In this document: positions 42,333-51,500 of the stretch, one piece after another
Position numbering within the stretch: position 1 is the first letter of the stretch
Layout: each line of letters opens with the position of its first letter
From: Streptomyces rugosispiralis
GTDB taxonomy: Bacteria > Actinomycetota > Actinomycetes > Streptomycetales > Streptomycetaceae
NCBI RefSeq assembly: GCF_024505145.1
Contig: NZ_JANIAA010000039.1
Span: 29,500-93,499 of the forward strand
Direction of reading: 5' to 3'
DNA: 64,000 bases
The notes under the pieces: generated by a model
Told to the model about the DNA's origin: nothing
Database searches by the model: none
What the model saw: only the letters and a program-made list of their open reading frames with translations
Translations under genes and position numbers: made by a program

Positions 42333-43735
42333 GGCGTCGCCTCCCCGGTCCCGTCCACGACGGCGATCCGGGGCGGCGTCGTGTCCGGCGCCAACCGGCG
42401 GATGTGGTCCCCCAACACCTCCGGCAGTCTGCGGCGCACGAACGCGGTCAGCGGTTCATGGGCCACCGGCCCCCGTACGACGGGCGTGGTGGGCGCGGAC
42501 GCGGCGTACGCACAGTCGGCGGGCGCGGCGACGGCCAGCATGCGCGGGTCGTCGGCGTCGAGGAGGACGGCGGCGTCCAGACCGTGCAGCGCCCGGCGCA
42601 GGGCAAAGGGCGTGACGGCCCCCGGAGCATCGCTGAGCAGGGCGTTGGGGATGGCCGAGACAATGACCGGCCGCTCGCTCAGCGCGGCGCGCAGCGCCAC
42701 CGGCAGCCCCTTGCTCTGGTGGCCGGACCACCGGGCCCGCCGTACCCCGTCGGCGCCGGGCCCGGTCCGCGGTCGTACGCCGGCATGCAGGACGATGTCG
42801 TACCGGTAGCGGGTCAGTTCGGTATTCAGTTCCATGGTGCGGGCGCGCACGCTCATCCGTACGGGCCTGCTGTGCGTCGCCACCGCCGCGGCCACGGCTT
42901 CGGGGGCGAAGGACAGTTCCTCGTCGGCGGCGATGGCGGCCTTCACCCGCGCGTCGAGGGTGTCCGGGTCGGACTCGGGGGACCGGGCCCGCTCCAGCCA
43001 GGTGAAGTGGTCGGTGAGCAGCCCGGAGTGGCGGATGTCACCGACGATCACCGTGCCCGGGTCCGTGACCGCGTCCAGCGCCTCGTGCAGGACGGCCGCG
43101 AGGTAGTCGAGACTGGGGAAGCACTGGGTGACCGAGTTCAGCAGGACGCAGTCGGGGCGGACCCCCGCGCCGAAGACGGTGTCCATCGCCCGCCGCACGT
43201 CCGCCGTCCCCGCCTCGTGGGCGGCGGCGCGGACGAACGCGGTGCCGGGCAGACCGGCTCGGCGCAGCCGGTCCACCGCGGCCGGCGCCACGTCGGTGCC
43301 CACGTATCCGTCCAGCCGCGCATGGAGGCGGTGGGCCAGCAGCCCGGTGCCGCAGCCCAGCTCCAGGACGCGGCGCGGCCGCCGGGACAGCACGAGGTCG
43401 ACGGTGCGGTCCAGCCAGTCCCGCATGTGCTCGGTGGGGAGGGGCAGCCCGGTGTCCGACGCCCGCCACCCCGAGAGGTCCAGGTCGTCGGTGTGCCGGC
43501 CCTGGGCGTCCTGATACACCCAGTCGTAGACCTCGGCCCAGTGGTCGAGGCACTCGTGCAGCAGCGGCCCGGGGACGGGGCGCGCCGCCGTGGCGGACGG
43601 GCGCGGCCGGACCAGGATCCGGCCGTCCGGTGCGGCGTGCGCCCCGGCCACCCACGGGTGGCCGGCGACGAGGGCAACTACCGGATCGACGGTCGCCTCA
43701 GTGGACATGGGCGTCCCTTCGTTCTGTTCGGTCAT
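42329..43735 (-). CDS. Freestanding NRPS-type methyltransferase
   Basis: 468 residues. The core RVLELGCGTGLLAHRLHARL, YVGTDVAPAAVDRL, CVLLNSVTQCFPSLDYLA and VIVGDIRHSGLL matches the methyltransferase usually inserted in NRPS adenylation domains. ELNTELTRYRYDIVLHAG is the typical closing segment of such domains, and a further 130 residues follow. The adenylation domain of this assembly line lacks any insertion, so the activity is presented in trans. N-methylation of a thiazolidine is the likeliest job. A second ATG at 43708 is possible. Confidence 0.8.
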   Translation of the reverse strand: MTEQNEGTPMSTEATVDPVVALVAGHPWVAGAHAAPDGRILVRPRPSATAARPVPGPLLHECLDHWAEVYDWVYQDAQGRHTDDLDLSGWRASDTGLPLPTEHMRDWLDRTVDLVLSRRPRRVLELGCGTGLLAHRLHARLDGYVGTDVAPAAVDRLRRAGLPGTAFVRAAAHEAGTADVRRAMDTVFGAGVRPDCVLLNSVTQCFPSLDYLAAVLHEALDAVTDPGTVIVGDIRHSGLLTDHFTWLERARSPESDPDTLDARVKAAIAADEELSFAPEAVAAAVATHSRPVRMSVRARTMELNTELTRYRYDIVLHAGVRPRTGPGADGVRRARWSGHQSKGLPVALRAALSERPVIVSAIPNALLSDAPGAVTPFALRRALHGLDAAVLLDADDPRMLAVAAPADCAYAASAPTTPVVRGPVAHEPLTAFVRRRLPEVLGDHIRRLAPDTTPPRIAVVDGTGEATP

Positions 43736-45186
43736 GACGTTCGTCCAGTGACAGTGGGAAGCGGATCAACCGGACCGTGGGGCACGAGCCAGCCGCCGCG
43801 CAGGTGCAGCACCTGGTCCGCGCGCCGTGCCACGGCGGGGTCGTGCGTGACCGCCAGCACGGCCATGCCCTCCGCCCGGAGCCGGTCGAGCAGATCCAGC
43901 ACGACCCGCGCGGACGCCGCGTCGAGTGCCGAGGTGGGCTCGTCCAGCAGCAGGACGTCCGGGCGGGCGGCCAGCGCCCGCGCCAGCGCGACCCGCTGCC
44001 GCTGGCCCCCGGACAGCCGGTGCGGGCGATGGCCCGCCAGGTCCGCGGTGAGCCCGACGGCGGCCAGGAGTTCCGCCGCGGCGACGGCCGAGCCGCGTGC
44101 GTCGAGCCCGTGCAGCACTCGCAGCGGGCGGGCCACCGCACGGCCGATCCGATGCGCCGGGTTGAGTTCTCCGGCGGGATGCTGGCCTACGAGCTGGACG
44201 GCCCGCAGTTCGTCACGGCGTCGGTGGTGGGCCTGTGGTGCGAGCGCACGTCCGCGCAAGCGCACCTGGCCACCGGTGGCGGGGCGGCGCCCGGCCAGGG
44301 CGTGCAGCAGGCTGGTCTTGCCGCTGCCGGAGGGGCCCAGCACCGTGGTCAACTCGCCCGGCACCAGGTCGAGATCGGCCCCTTCGAGCAGCACGGCGCC
44401 GTCGGGCCGGACCACCCGCAACCCCCGGGTGGCCAGCACCGCGCCCAGGGCACCGGATCGCCGCTCCCCGACCCGGGGTCCAAGTGCCCTCGGGGGCAAG
44501 GGAGGTGTGGCCGGTGAGGACAGTCGCAGCACCTGATCGGCGAGTTCGCGGACCAGCGTGGGGTCGTGGGTCACCAGCACGGTGCACAGTTCCGGTACGC
44601 CGCGCCGGGCGCGTACCGCCTCGATCACCCGCCGCGCCGTGTCCCGGTCCATGGCCGAAGTGGGCTCGTCCAGCAGCAGGATGTCCGGCCCGGCGGCCAG
44701 CGCACGGGCCAGCACGACCCGCTGCGCCTGGCCGCCGGACAGCTCGCGCGCCCGCCGACGCGCGAACTCCTCGTCCAGGCCCAGGAGTTCCAGGGCCTGG
44801 CGGACGCGTTGCGCCCGTTCCGCACGGGGCCCGGTCAGCTCCTCGCCCACGATCCGTTCGACTCGCCAGCGCGGATGGAGCGCCACGGCCGGGTCCTGGC
44901 CGACGTAGCCGCAGCGGGCTCGCCTCCAGCGGCGGCCATCGGCGCCGGGCTGAACCACACCGCCGCGCCGGCGCACCGTTCCCGCCGAGCGGCGCAGCCC
45001 CGCCGGAAGGGTGTCCAGCAGCGCGTGCAGCAGTGTGCTCTTGCCCGCCCCGGATGCCCCGGTGATGGCGAGCACCTCCCCGGGGCCCACCCGCAGATCC
45101 ACGCCGTCCAACAGCACCGAGCCGTCCTCAGCACGGCATACCGTCAGGCCGCTGGCCTCCAGCAGGGCCGTGCCCTCCGCGGTCAT
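43732..45186 (-). CDS. Double ATPase of an Opp/Nik-type ABC importer
   Basis: 484 residues with two full nucleotide-binding domains in one chain. The first (1-235) has GASGAGKSTLL, LSGGQAQR and ILLLDEPTSAMD. The second (about 255-484) has GPSGSGKTSLL, LSGGQRQR and VLLLDEPTSALD. Such DppD-DppF fusions drive oligopeptide, nickel or metallophore uptake. The ATG is coupled to the second permease (ATGA), and the stop to the methyltransferase gene. Its place inside the biosynthetic operon ties it to the NRPS product. Confidence 0.9.
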   Translation of the reverse strand: MTAEGTALLEASGLTVCRAEDGSVLLDGVDLRVGPGEVLAITGASGAGKSTLLHALLDTLPAGLRRSAGTVRRRGGVVQPGADGRRWRRARCGYVGQDPAVALHPRWRVERIVGEELTGPRAERAQRVRQALELLGLDEEFARRRARELSGGQAQRVVLARALAAGPDILLLDEPTSAMDRDTARRVIEAVRARRGVPELCTVLVTHDPTLVRELADQVLRLSSPATPPLPPRALGPRVGERRSGALGAVLATRGLRVVRPDGAVLLEGADLDLVPGELTTVLGPSGSGKTSLLHALAGRRPATGGQVRLRGRALAPQAHHRRRDELRAVQLVGQHPAGELNPAHRIGRAVARPLRVLHGLDARGSAVAAAELLAAVGLTADLAGHRPHRLSGGQRQRVALARALAARPDVLLLDEPTSALDAASARVVLDLLDRLRAEGMAVLAVTHDPAVARRADQVLHLRGGWLVPHGPVDPLPTVTGRTS

Positions 45187-45986
45187 GCGGCACCTCCCAT
45201 ACGGCGCCCCGCGGCGCGGGCCGCCGAGGCCGGCAGCCAAGCGGTCAGGGCCAGTGGCACGGCAGGCGCGAGCAGCGCCGCGGGATTGAGCGACGCGCCC
45301 GGCAGGTTCTCGCTCAGCATCAAGGCCCAGTCCGGCGCGGGCGGCTGCGGACCGAGGCCGAGGACCGCGAGGGCGGTGGCCAACTGGAGCGCCGTGACCA
45401 GCCGCAGTCCCGCGTCGGCCGCGATCAGGCCACTCATCGCCGGAAGGAGTTCACGCACCAGGACCGTCGGTGTCCGCTCGCCGCGTTCGATGGCGGACCG
45501 TACATAGCCACTGTCCCGCACCTCCGCACACCGGGCCCCCACCACCCGCGCGGTCAGCGGCGCACCGCTGAGCACGGAGGCGACCACGACCGCCGTGGCG
45601 CCGGGCAGCGCCACGGCCAGCACCAGGGCGAGGATCAGGGCGGGAACCGCCAGCAGCAGATCGCAGACCCAGCGCACGGCCCGGCCCACCGACGCCGAGC
45701 CCCACCCCGCGACCAGCCCGAGGGCCACGCCGCACAGCAGTGCCGCGGCGGACGCGGCGAGCGAGACGGTGAGCAGCCGCGCGCCGCCGGAGACGACCCG
45801 GGAGAGTACGTCACGCCCCAGCGCGTCGGCGCCGAGCGGCAGCCTCCCGGACGGTGGCGACCACGGAACGGCCACGGGCCGCTCCGGGTCGTACGGGGCG
45901 AGCTGCCGCCCCAGCAGCACCAGAGCGACGAATGTCACCGCCGCGGCGGGCACGGCCGGCCCCCGGTCCAGTCGCATGCGGATCAT
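45183..45986 (-). CDS. Opp/Nik-type ABC permease (DppC-like)
   Basis: 267 residues and five to six membrane spans. SGRLPLGADALGRDVLSRVVSGG is the hallmark start of DppC-type permeases (LGTDxxGRD). It is preceded and followed by ATGA overlaps. It pairs with the DppB-like protein at 45983-46942. Confidence 0.88.
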   Translation of the reverse strand: MIRMRLDRGPAVPAAAVTFVALVLLGRQLAPYDPERPVAVPWSPPSGRLPLGADALGRDVLSRVVSGGARLLTVSLAASAAALLCGVALGLVAGWGSASVGRAVRWVCDLLLAVPALILALVLAVALPGATAVVVASVLSGAPLTARVVGARCAEVRDSGYVRSAIERGERTPTVLVRELLPAMSGLIAADAGLRLVTALQLATALAVLGLGPQPPAPDWALMLSENLPGASLNPAALLAPAVPLALTAWLPASAARAAGRRMGGAA

Positions 45987-46942
45987 GCCGCGCCACCCGC
46001 CGTCGCGACCGGGGCCATACGGCGAGAACGCCCCGGCCGATGACGGCCCGCCGTGTCCAGCAGATCGGCCACCAGCATGCCGACTAGCACGATCACCGCG
46101 GGTATCAGGGCAGCGGCCTGAACGACGGGGACGTCGCGCACGGCTACCGAGGACACCAGGAGACCGCCGGTGCCCGGATAGCCGTACACCGTCTCCACCA
46201 GGGCGGTCCCGGCCGTCAGCCATCCGGTCATCAGCGCCAGCACCCGCACCGAGGGCACCAGCAGGAACGGCGCCACGTGCCGGCGCAGGATCAGCCGCGC
46301 CGGCAGCCCCCGCGTCCGCGCGTCGGCGACGTGCGGCAGACGCAGCACGTCGGTGAGCGCACCGCGCAGCAGGACGGTGGCGAACGCCGCCGACGGCAGC
46401 GCCAGGGTCAGGGCGGGCAGAACCAGCGCCCGCGGCTGTGCCCAGGGCGAACTCCCGGGCGCGAGCAGCGACACGGCGGGCAGCCAGCCCAGCACTCCGG
46501 ACAGCACCGCGCCCAGCACGGCCGCGTACACGGCCTGCGGTACGGCGGCCAGTCCGGGCGCGAGCGCCCCGCCCCGGCCCCCGCGCAGAAACCCCACAGC
46601 CAGAGCGAGCGCGGTGAGCGCCACCGTGACGGTCAGCGTGCCGACGACGAGCGCGGCCGTCGCGGGCAGCCGCTCCGCGAGCAGATCCGCCACCGGCCTG
46701 CCGCTCGCCAACGACCGGCCCAGCTCGCCCCGGACCAGGTGGCCCAGCCACCGCAGATACCGGACGGGCGCGGGCACATCCAGGCCGAGCCGCTCCCGCT
46801 CACGTGCCACGTCCTCCGCCGACGCCCGCCCCGCGCCCCGTACGTCCCCCATGTCGCCCGGCAGGATTTCGGTGGCGGCGAAGACCACGGCCGTGGCCGC
46901 CACGGCCAGCAGCACGGTGCGGAGGAGAGCGCGCGGGATCAT
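45983..46942 (-). CDS. Opp/Nik-type ABC permease (DppB-like)
   Basis: 319 residues. The N-terminal membrane span is followed by a long external loop with ERERLGLDVPAPVRYLRWLG and GELGRSLASGRPV, typical of DppB/NikB proteins (normally LGLDxPxxxRYxxW...GDLGxS). The rest has five further membrane spans and the EAA-type loop. It overlaps its neighbours by ATGA at both ends. Confidence 0.88.
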   Translation of the reverse strand: MIPRALLRTVLLAVAATAVVFAATEILPGDMGDVRGAGRASAEDVARERERLGLDVPAPVRYLRWLGHLVRGELGRSLASGRPVADLLAERLPATAALVVGTLTVTVALTALALAVGFLRGGRGGALAPGLAAVPQAVYAAVLGAVLSGVLGWLPAVSLLAPGSSPWAQPRALVLPALTLALPSAAFATVLLRGALTDVLRLPHVADARTRGLPARLILRRHVAPFLLVPSVRVLALMTGWLTAGTALVETVYGYPGTGGLLVSSVAVRDVPVVQAAALIPAVIVLVGMLVADLLDTAGRHRPGRSRRMAPVATAGGAA

Positions 46943-48498
46943 TTCGCCTTCCAGGCGCGGTCGATGAACATCCGCTGGAAGCCGGGCCCGTCGGGCAGGC
47001 CGTGTACCCCGGGCGCGGCCAGGTCCAGGCCGTCTCCGGTGCCCCACACCACGTATCCGCCGTTCCGCCACAGCTCCTTTTGGATACGTGCCAGGGCGGC
47101 GTTGCGCGCCCTGGCGTCCAGCGTCCCCATGGCCCGGGTGAAACCGGTGTCGAACGTCCGGCTGCGCCACGCGGTCTCGTTGGTGGGGGAGTCGCTGAGC
47201 AGACCGACGCGCACCAGGTCGGCGAAGGAGATCCCGCCGTAGTAGCCGGTGTAGAAGTCCTTCTTGGCGTAGATCCTCGTCCAGTAGGTGTCCGCGGGCT
47301 CCACCTTGACCTCGGCATCGACGCCGATGTCCGCGAGCTGCTCGGCGTACAGCGTGGCCGCGGTGTCCATGCCCGGGTAGGAGGTCGTGGTGTGCAGGGT
47401 GAGCTTCAGCCCGTGGGCGTGGCCGGCCTCCTTCAGCAGCCGTTTCGCGCGGGCCACGTCCCTGGTGCGCTGCTTGAGGTCCTTGGGGTACGACGGGTCG
47501 TAGGGGGTGGGCAGGTCGTTGGCGATCCGGCCGTAGCCGAGGAAGACGGTGTCGACCAGCGCCTTGCGGTCGGCGGCGAGCCGGAACGCCTCACGGACCT
47601 TGGGGTTGTCGAACGGCTTGGTGTCCAGCCGCATGATGAACGGGTACTCGGTGACGCCCTGACGGGTGACGATCCGCACCGAGGAGGAGGACTTGGCGCT
47701 CTTCACGGCCGCCGGGCTCACGCTGCCCGCGACATCCGCCTGGCCGGACGTCACGGCCGAGGCGCGGGCCTGTGGGTCGGCGACCGCCCGGATCTCGATG
47801 CGGTCCAGGTGCGGCCGCGTGCCCCACCAGCCCTTGTTCCGGGTGAGGACGGCGGTCTGGGCACCGGTCCCGACCACCCGGTAGGGGCCCGAGCCGGGCA
47901 CGGGCCTGGAGAAGTCCGTGGAGCCGTCGGGCACCACGAAGCTGATGGATTCCAGCGCCTTGGGCGCCTCGGCCATCGGGGCGCGGGTGGCGAGCACCAC
48001 CGTGTGGTCGTCGGGGGCGGTGGAGGATTCCAGATCGAAGTCGGCCAGTCGCCCGTAGTTCTCGGCGGCCTTCTTGGCGATCCGGGTCAGCGAGTACAGC
48101 ACGTCCTTGGCGCGTACCGGCCGTCCGTCGGTGAACTCGGCGTTCTCGCGCAGCCGGAACGTCCACCGGTCAAGGGTCTTGTTCGGCTTCCAGGACACGG
48201 CGAGTCGTGGCCGCGGCTCGCCGTTCGGCCCGGGGACCGTGAGCACGTCGTAGGTGAGGGCGAAGCGCATGACGTCGGATTCATTGCCGAGCCCGCCGTG
48301 CGGGTCGTCGCTCGCGGTGGCGGGGGAGCCCGCGACCACGTAGCGCAGGGTGCCGCCGTCGACGGGCCGCGCGGAGGCATCGTCGGGTGTGCCGGGCCCG
48401 GCGTCGGAGCCGCATCCGGCAAGTAGCAGGGATGCGGCCGAGGCGAAGGCGAGGAAGGCGGTCCGTGGCCCGCGTCTGGACAGGGAGGAGTTGCGCAT
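46939..48498 (-). CDS. Extracellular family 5 solute-binding lipoprotein (Opp/Nik type)
   Basis: 519 residues. The signal peptide ends at the lipobox LLAGC (Cys near 29). Typical family 5 segments are TLRYVVAGSPATASDDPHG, WTFRLRENAEFTDGRPVRAK, PFDNPKVREAFRLAADRKAL and LLKEAGHAHGLKLTLHTT. Family members bind peptides, nickel-histidine or opine-type metallophores such as staphylopine. The gene follows the PKS gene by 28 bases and leads the importer genes, so the zinc-loaded operon product is its probable ligand. Confidence 0.88.
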   Translation of the reverse strand: MRNSSLSRRGPRTAFLAFASAASLLLAGCGSDAGPGTPDDASARPVDGGTLRYVVAGSPATASDDPHGGLGNESDVMRFALTYDVLTVPGPNGEPRPRLAVSWKPNKTLDRWTFRLRENAEFTDGRPVRAKDVLYSLTRIAKKAAENYGRLADFDLESSTAPDDHTVVLATRAPMAEAPKALESISFVVPDGSTDFSRPVPGSGPYRVVGTGAQTAVLTRNKGWWGTRPHLDRIEIRAVADPQARASAVTSGQADVAGSVSPAAVKSAKSSSSVRIVTRQGVTEYPFIMRLDTKPFDNPKVREAFRLAADRKALVDTVFLGYGRIANDLPTPYDPSYPKDLKQRTRDVARAKRLLKEAGHAHGLKLTLHTTTSYPGMDTAATLYAEQLADIGVDAEVKVEPADTYWTRIYAKKDFYTGYYGGISFADLVRVGLLSDSPTNETAWRSRTFDTGFTRAMGTLDARARNAALARIQKELWRNGGYVVWGTGDGLDLAAPGVHGLPDGPGFQRMFIDRAWKAK

Positions 48499-48526
48499 GG
48501 TCGGTCCGATCGAAGAGGCGGATGAG

Positions 48527-51500
48527 TCAGCGGGAGGGGAGGGCCGCGAGTGCCCGGTCCAGCAAGGAGACGGTCGTCTTCACGGCGTTGCCGGTGAGCA
48601 GCGAGTAGTGGTGACCCTCGACGACGGCCTCCTCGACGGGCCCCGCCATATGGGGCCGCCAGCCGAGGGCGGGCAGGTCGGAGGCGTCGTCGACGCCCAT
48701 GCCCACCGCCGCGTTGCGGGGGGACGGCTGGGAGGCCCGTACGAGCAACAGCCGGGTATCCGGGTCGGACAGGTACCCGGCGCGGTGGTCACCCAGCGCA
48801 CGCAGATGCCGTTCGAAGACGGCCAGCCGGGTGTCGGCGGTGTCCCTCGCGCCGACCAGCCCGGCCCGGCGCATCCGCTCGGTGACCGTGGCGCGGATCT
48901 CGTCGTGGGAGAGCCCGAGCAGGTCGGTCCCGCCGTCCGGCCCGAGCCCGAGCCCGAGCTCCGGGACGAGCGCCAGGTCGAGGAACGCCTCCAGCGAGTG
49001 CAGATAGCGGAGGGCGGCGATGGCGGTGTCCTCCCGGGGGTCGGCTCCGCCCAGCGGCCTGATCCGGTCCGGCGTATTGGAGTCGATCATCACGAGGAGG
49101 TCGGTGCGCTCCCCGCGCCGCTCCAGGGCGCGGGCCATCTCATGGGCCACGGTGCCGCCCATGGACCAGCCACCGAGCAGGTACGGCCCGTGCGGCTGGT
49201 AGGCGCGCACGGCCGACAGGTAGCGGTCGGCCATCGCCGGGATGTCCGCCGGGCCGGTGCCACCGGTCAGCGCGGGGTCGGTGAGGGCCACCAGCCTCCG
49301 ACCGTCCGCCAGCAGTCGGGCGATGTCGCCGTAGCAGAGCACGTCGCCGCCGGACGGATGCATGAGGAACAGCGGGCGGCCGCCGTCTCCGTCGCGCAGC
49401 AGCAGCGCTGTCTCGCCCGGATCCTCCCGAACCATGGCAGCGGCCGGAAGCCGTGGCGTGGCCGGGCGTGGATCGCGCGCCGTGTCCCAGGCCGGGGGAC
49501 CGGTGGCCAGCCGCCGCACCGCGGCGACGTATCCGGTGAACGCCCGGTCCGCCTCCTCGGCGGGCAGCACGCTCTCCAATACGTCCCACTGCAGCAGCAG
49601 TGCGCCGTGCTGCTCGATCACCTGGTGGTCCAGCCAGGTCTGCGGGGTGCTGCTCGCCCCGTACACGGGTGTGCCCGCCCAGTCCAGGTCGTGTCCGCCG
49701 GCCAGTGGGCCATCGAGCCCCAGGGCGCTGGTGAAGACCACGGGCACGGACGCGGTGTGTCCCTCGCCGGCGGACTTCTCCGCCAGCAGGTCCAGGGCGG
49801 AGAACTCGCGGTGGTCCAGGTCGCGGAAGAGCGTGCGCTGGGCCTGGGCGGCGTCGTCGGCGAAGCTGCCGGGCCGGGTACGGTCCACCTCGTGGAGCAT
49901 CAGGGAGGTGAAGTCCCCGACCACCAGGTCGACATCCCGGTGCACCTCCGGCCGGTCGAACAGCGTCAGTGTGATGGCGAACCGCCCCTGCCCCGACCAC
50001 GCCGCCAGCGCGTCCGCGTACGCGGCGAGCAGCACCGCGGTGGGGGTGAGGCCGCGCCGCGCCGCCTCGGCCTTGAGCACCTGCCACTGGTCGGGCTCCA
50101 GCCGGACGGCGCGCCGGGTGAAGCGGGGCCGAGTCGTGGGCGCGTCGGGTGCGTCCGGCTCCGGGCGGCGTACGGGGAGGCCCGGTGCGTCGGGCAGGGT
50201 GTCGAGCCTGGCCCGCCAGTAGGCGGCGGCCCGCTCCCACGCCCGGCCCCGCCCGCGTTCCTCCAGGGCGGCGACGCAGTCGGCGAACGTCGTCCCGATG
50301 GCCGGGAGCCGCGCGCCGGGGTCCTCGTACAGGGTGCGCAACTCGCCGTTCCAGACCAGGAAGCTCGCGGTGTCGCAGACGAGTACGTCCACATTGAGGA
50401 AGAGCCGTATGACCCCGCCGGGCAGACGGGCGGCGCGGATGTCCACCAGGGGCCACCGGCCGGGCCGGGGCTCGCGGTTGACCATGGCTTCCCGGATGCG
50501 GGCGAGCTTGTCGGCGCGTGCCTCTTCGTCGAGCCCGGAGAGGTCCCGGACCCGGACGCGGTAGCGGGGCACCCGGTCGAGAACCCGGTTGCGGCCCTCG
50601 GGTGTGACGACCGCGCGCAGCATGGGGTGGCGGGCGATGACGCGGTTCCAGGCGTCCTCGTAACGGGCCATGTCCAGGCCGGTGCAGTCGTGTTCCAGAT
50701 GGAACGAGCAGGGGACGTCGCCCAGCCGGTAGCCGCCCGATCCGCCGACCCAGTAGGCGTGCTGCACCCGGGTCAGCGGGAACTCCCGTGGCCCGTCGGC
50801 GCCGCGTTCGGCACCGCGTGCGGTATCGGTTCCGGTCCCGGCGAGGCGCGGGAGTGGTACCGGGGTCCCCTCGTCCGGTAGCAGCTCGGCCAGCGCGGCG
50901 ACGGTGGGCCGCGACAGCAGGTCCTGGAGCCGCAGTGCGACACCGTGCTCGTCGCGGAGCCGGGCCAGCATCCGGGTGGCCAGCAGGGAATGGCCGCCGA
51001 GGGCGAAGAAGTCGGCGTTCCGGTCGTGGACCGGGAACCCCAGCAGCTCCGACCACAGCCCGGCCAGTGTCTCTTCCGGGCCGCTCCTGGGTGCGTTGCC
51101 GCCGTCGGCCTCCTCCCGTGACGCTCCGTCCCTCCTGGGCCGCTGTTCCCGGGCCGGGGCACCGGAGGTGCGCGCGTTCAGGTCGGCGGGGGAGACGGCC
51201 ACCCAGGCGGGGGCCCGGCCGCCGGCGGCCAGGGCGAGGAGCCGGTCCACCGAGCGCATGCCGTCCCGCAGGCCGATCGAGTGCCGTGCCACCACGGTGC
51301 GTTCGCCGCCGCCCGGTCCGATTCGCCAGGCGTCCCAGGCGACGCTGATCCAGCGGGTGCGACCGTCCTCCCGCGCCAGCCGCTCGGCCAGCGCGTCCAG
51401 ATAGCGGTTCGCGGCGGCGTACGGCGCGATCCCCAGGCCACCGACGACGGCCGTCGCCGACGACATCAGCAGGACCGTGGCGGGACGCCGCCTCTCGGGC

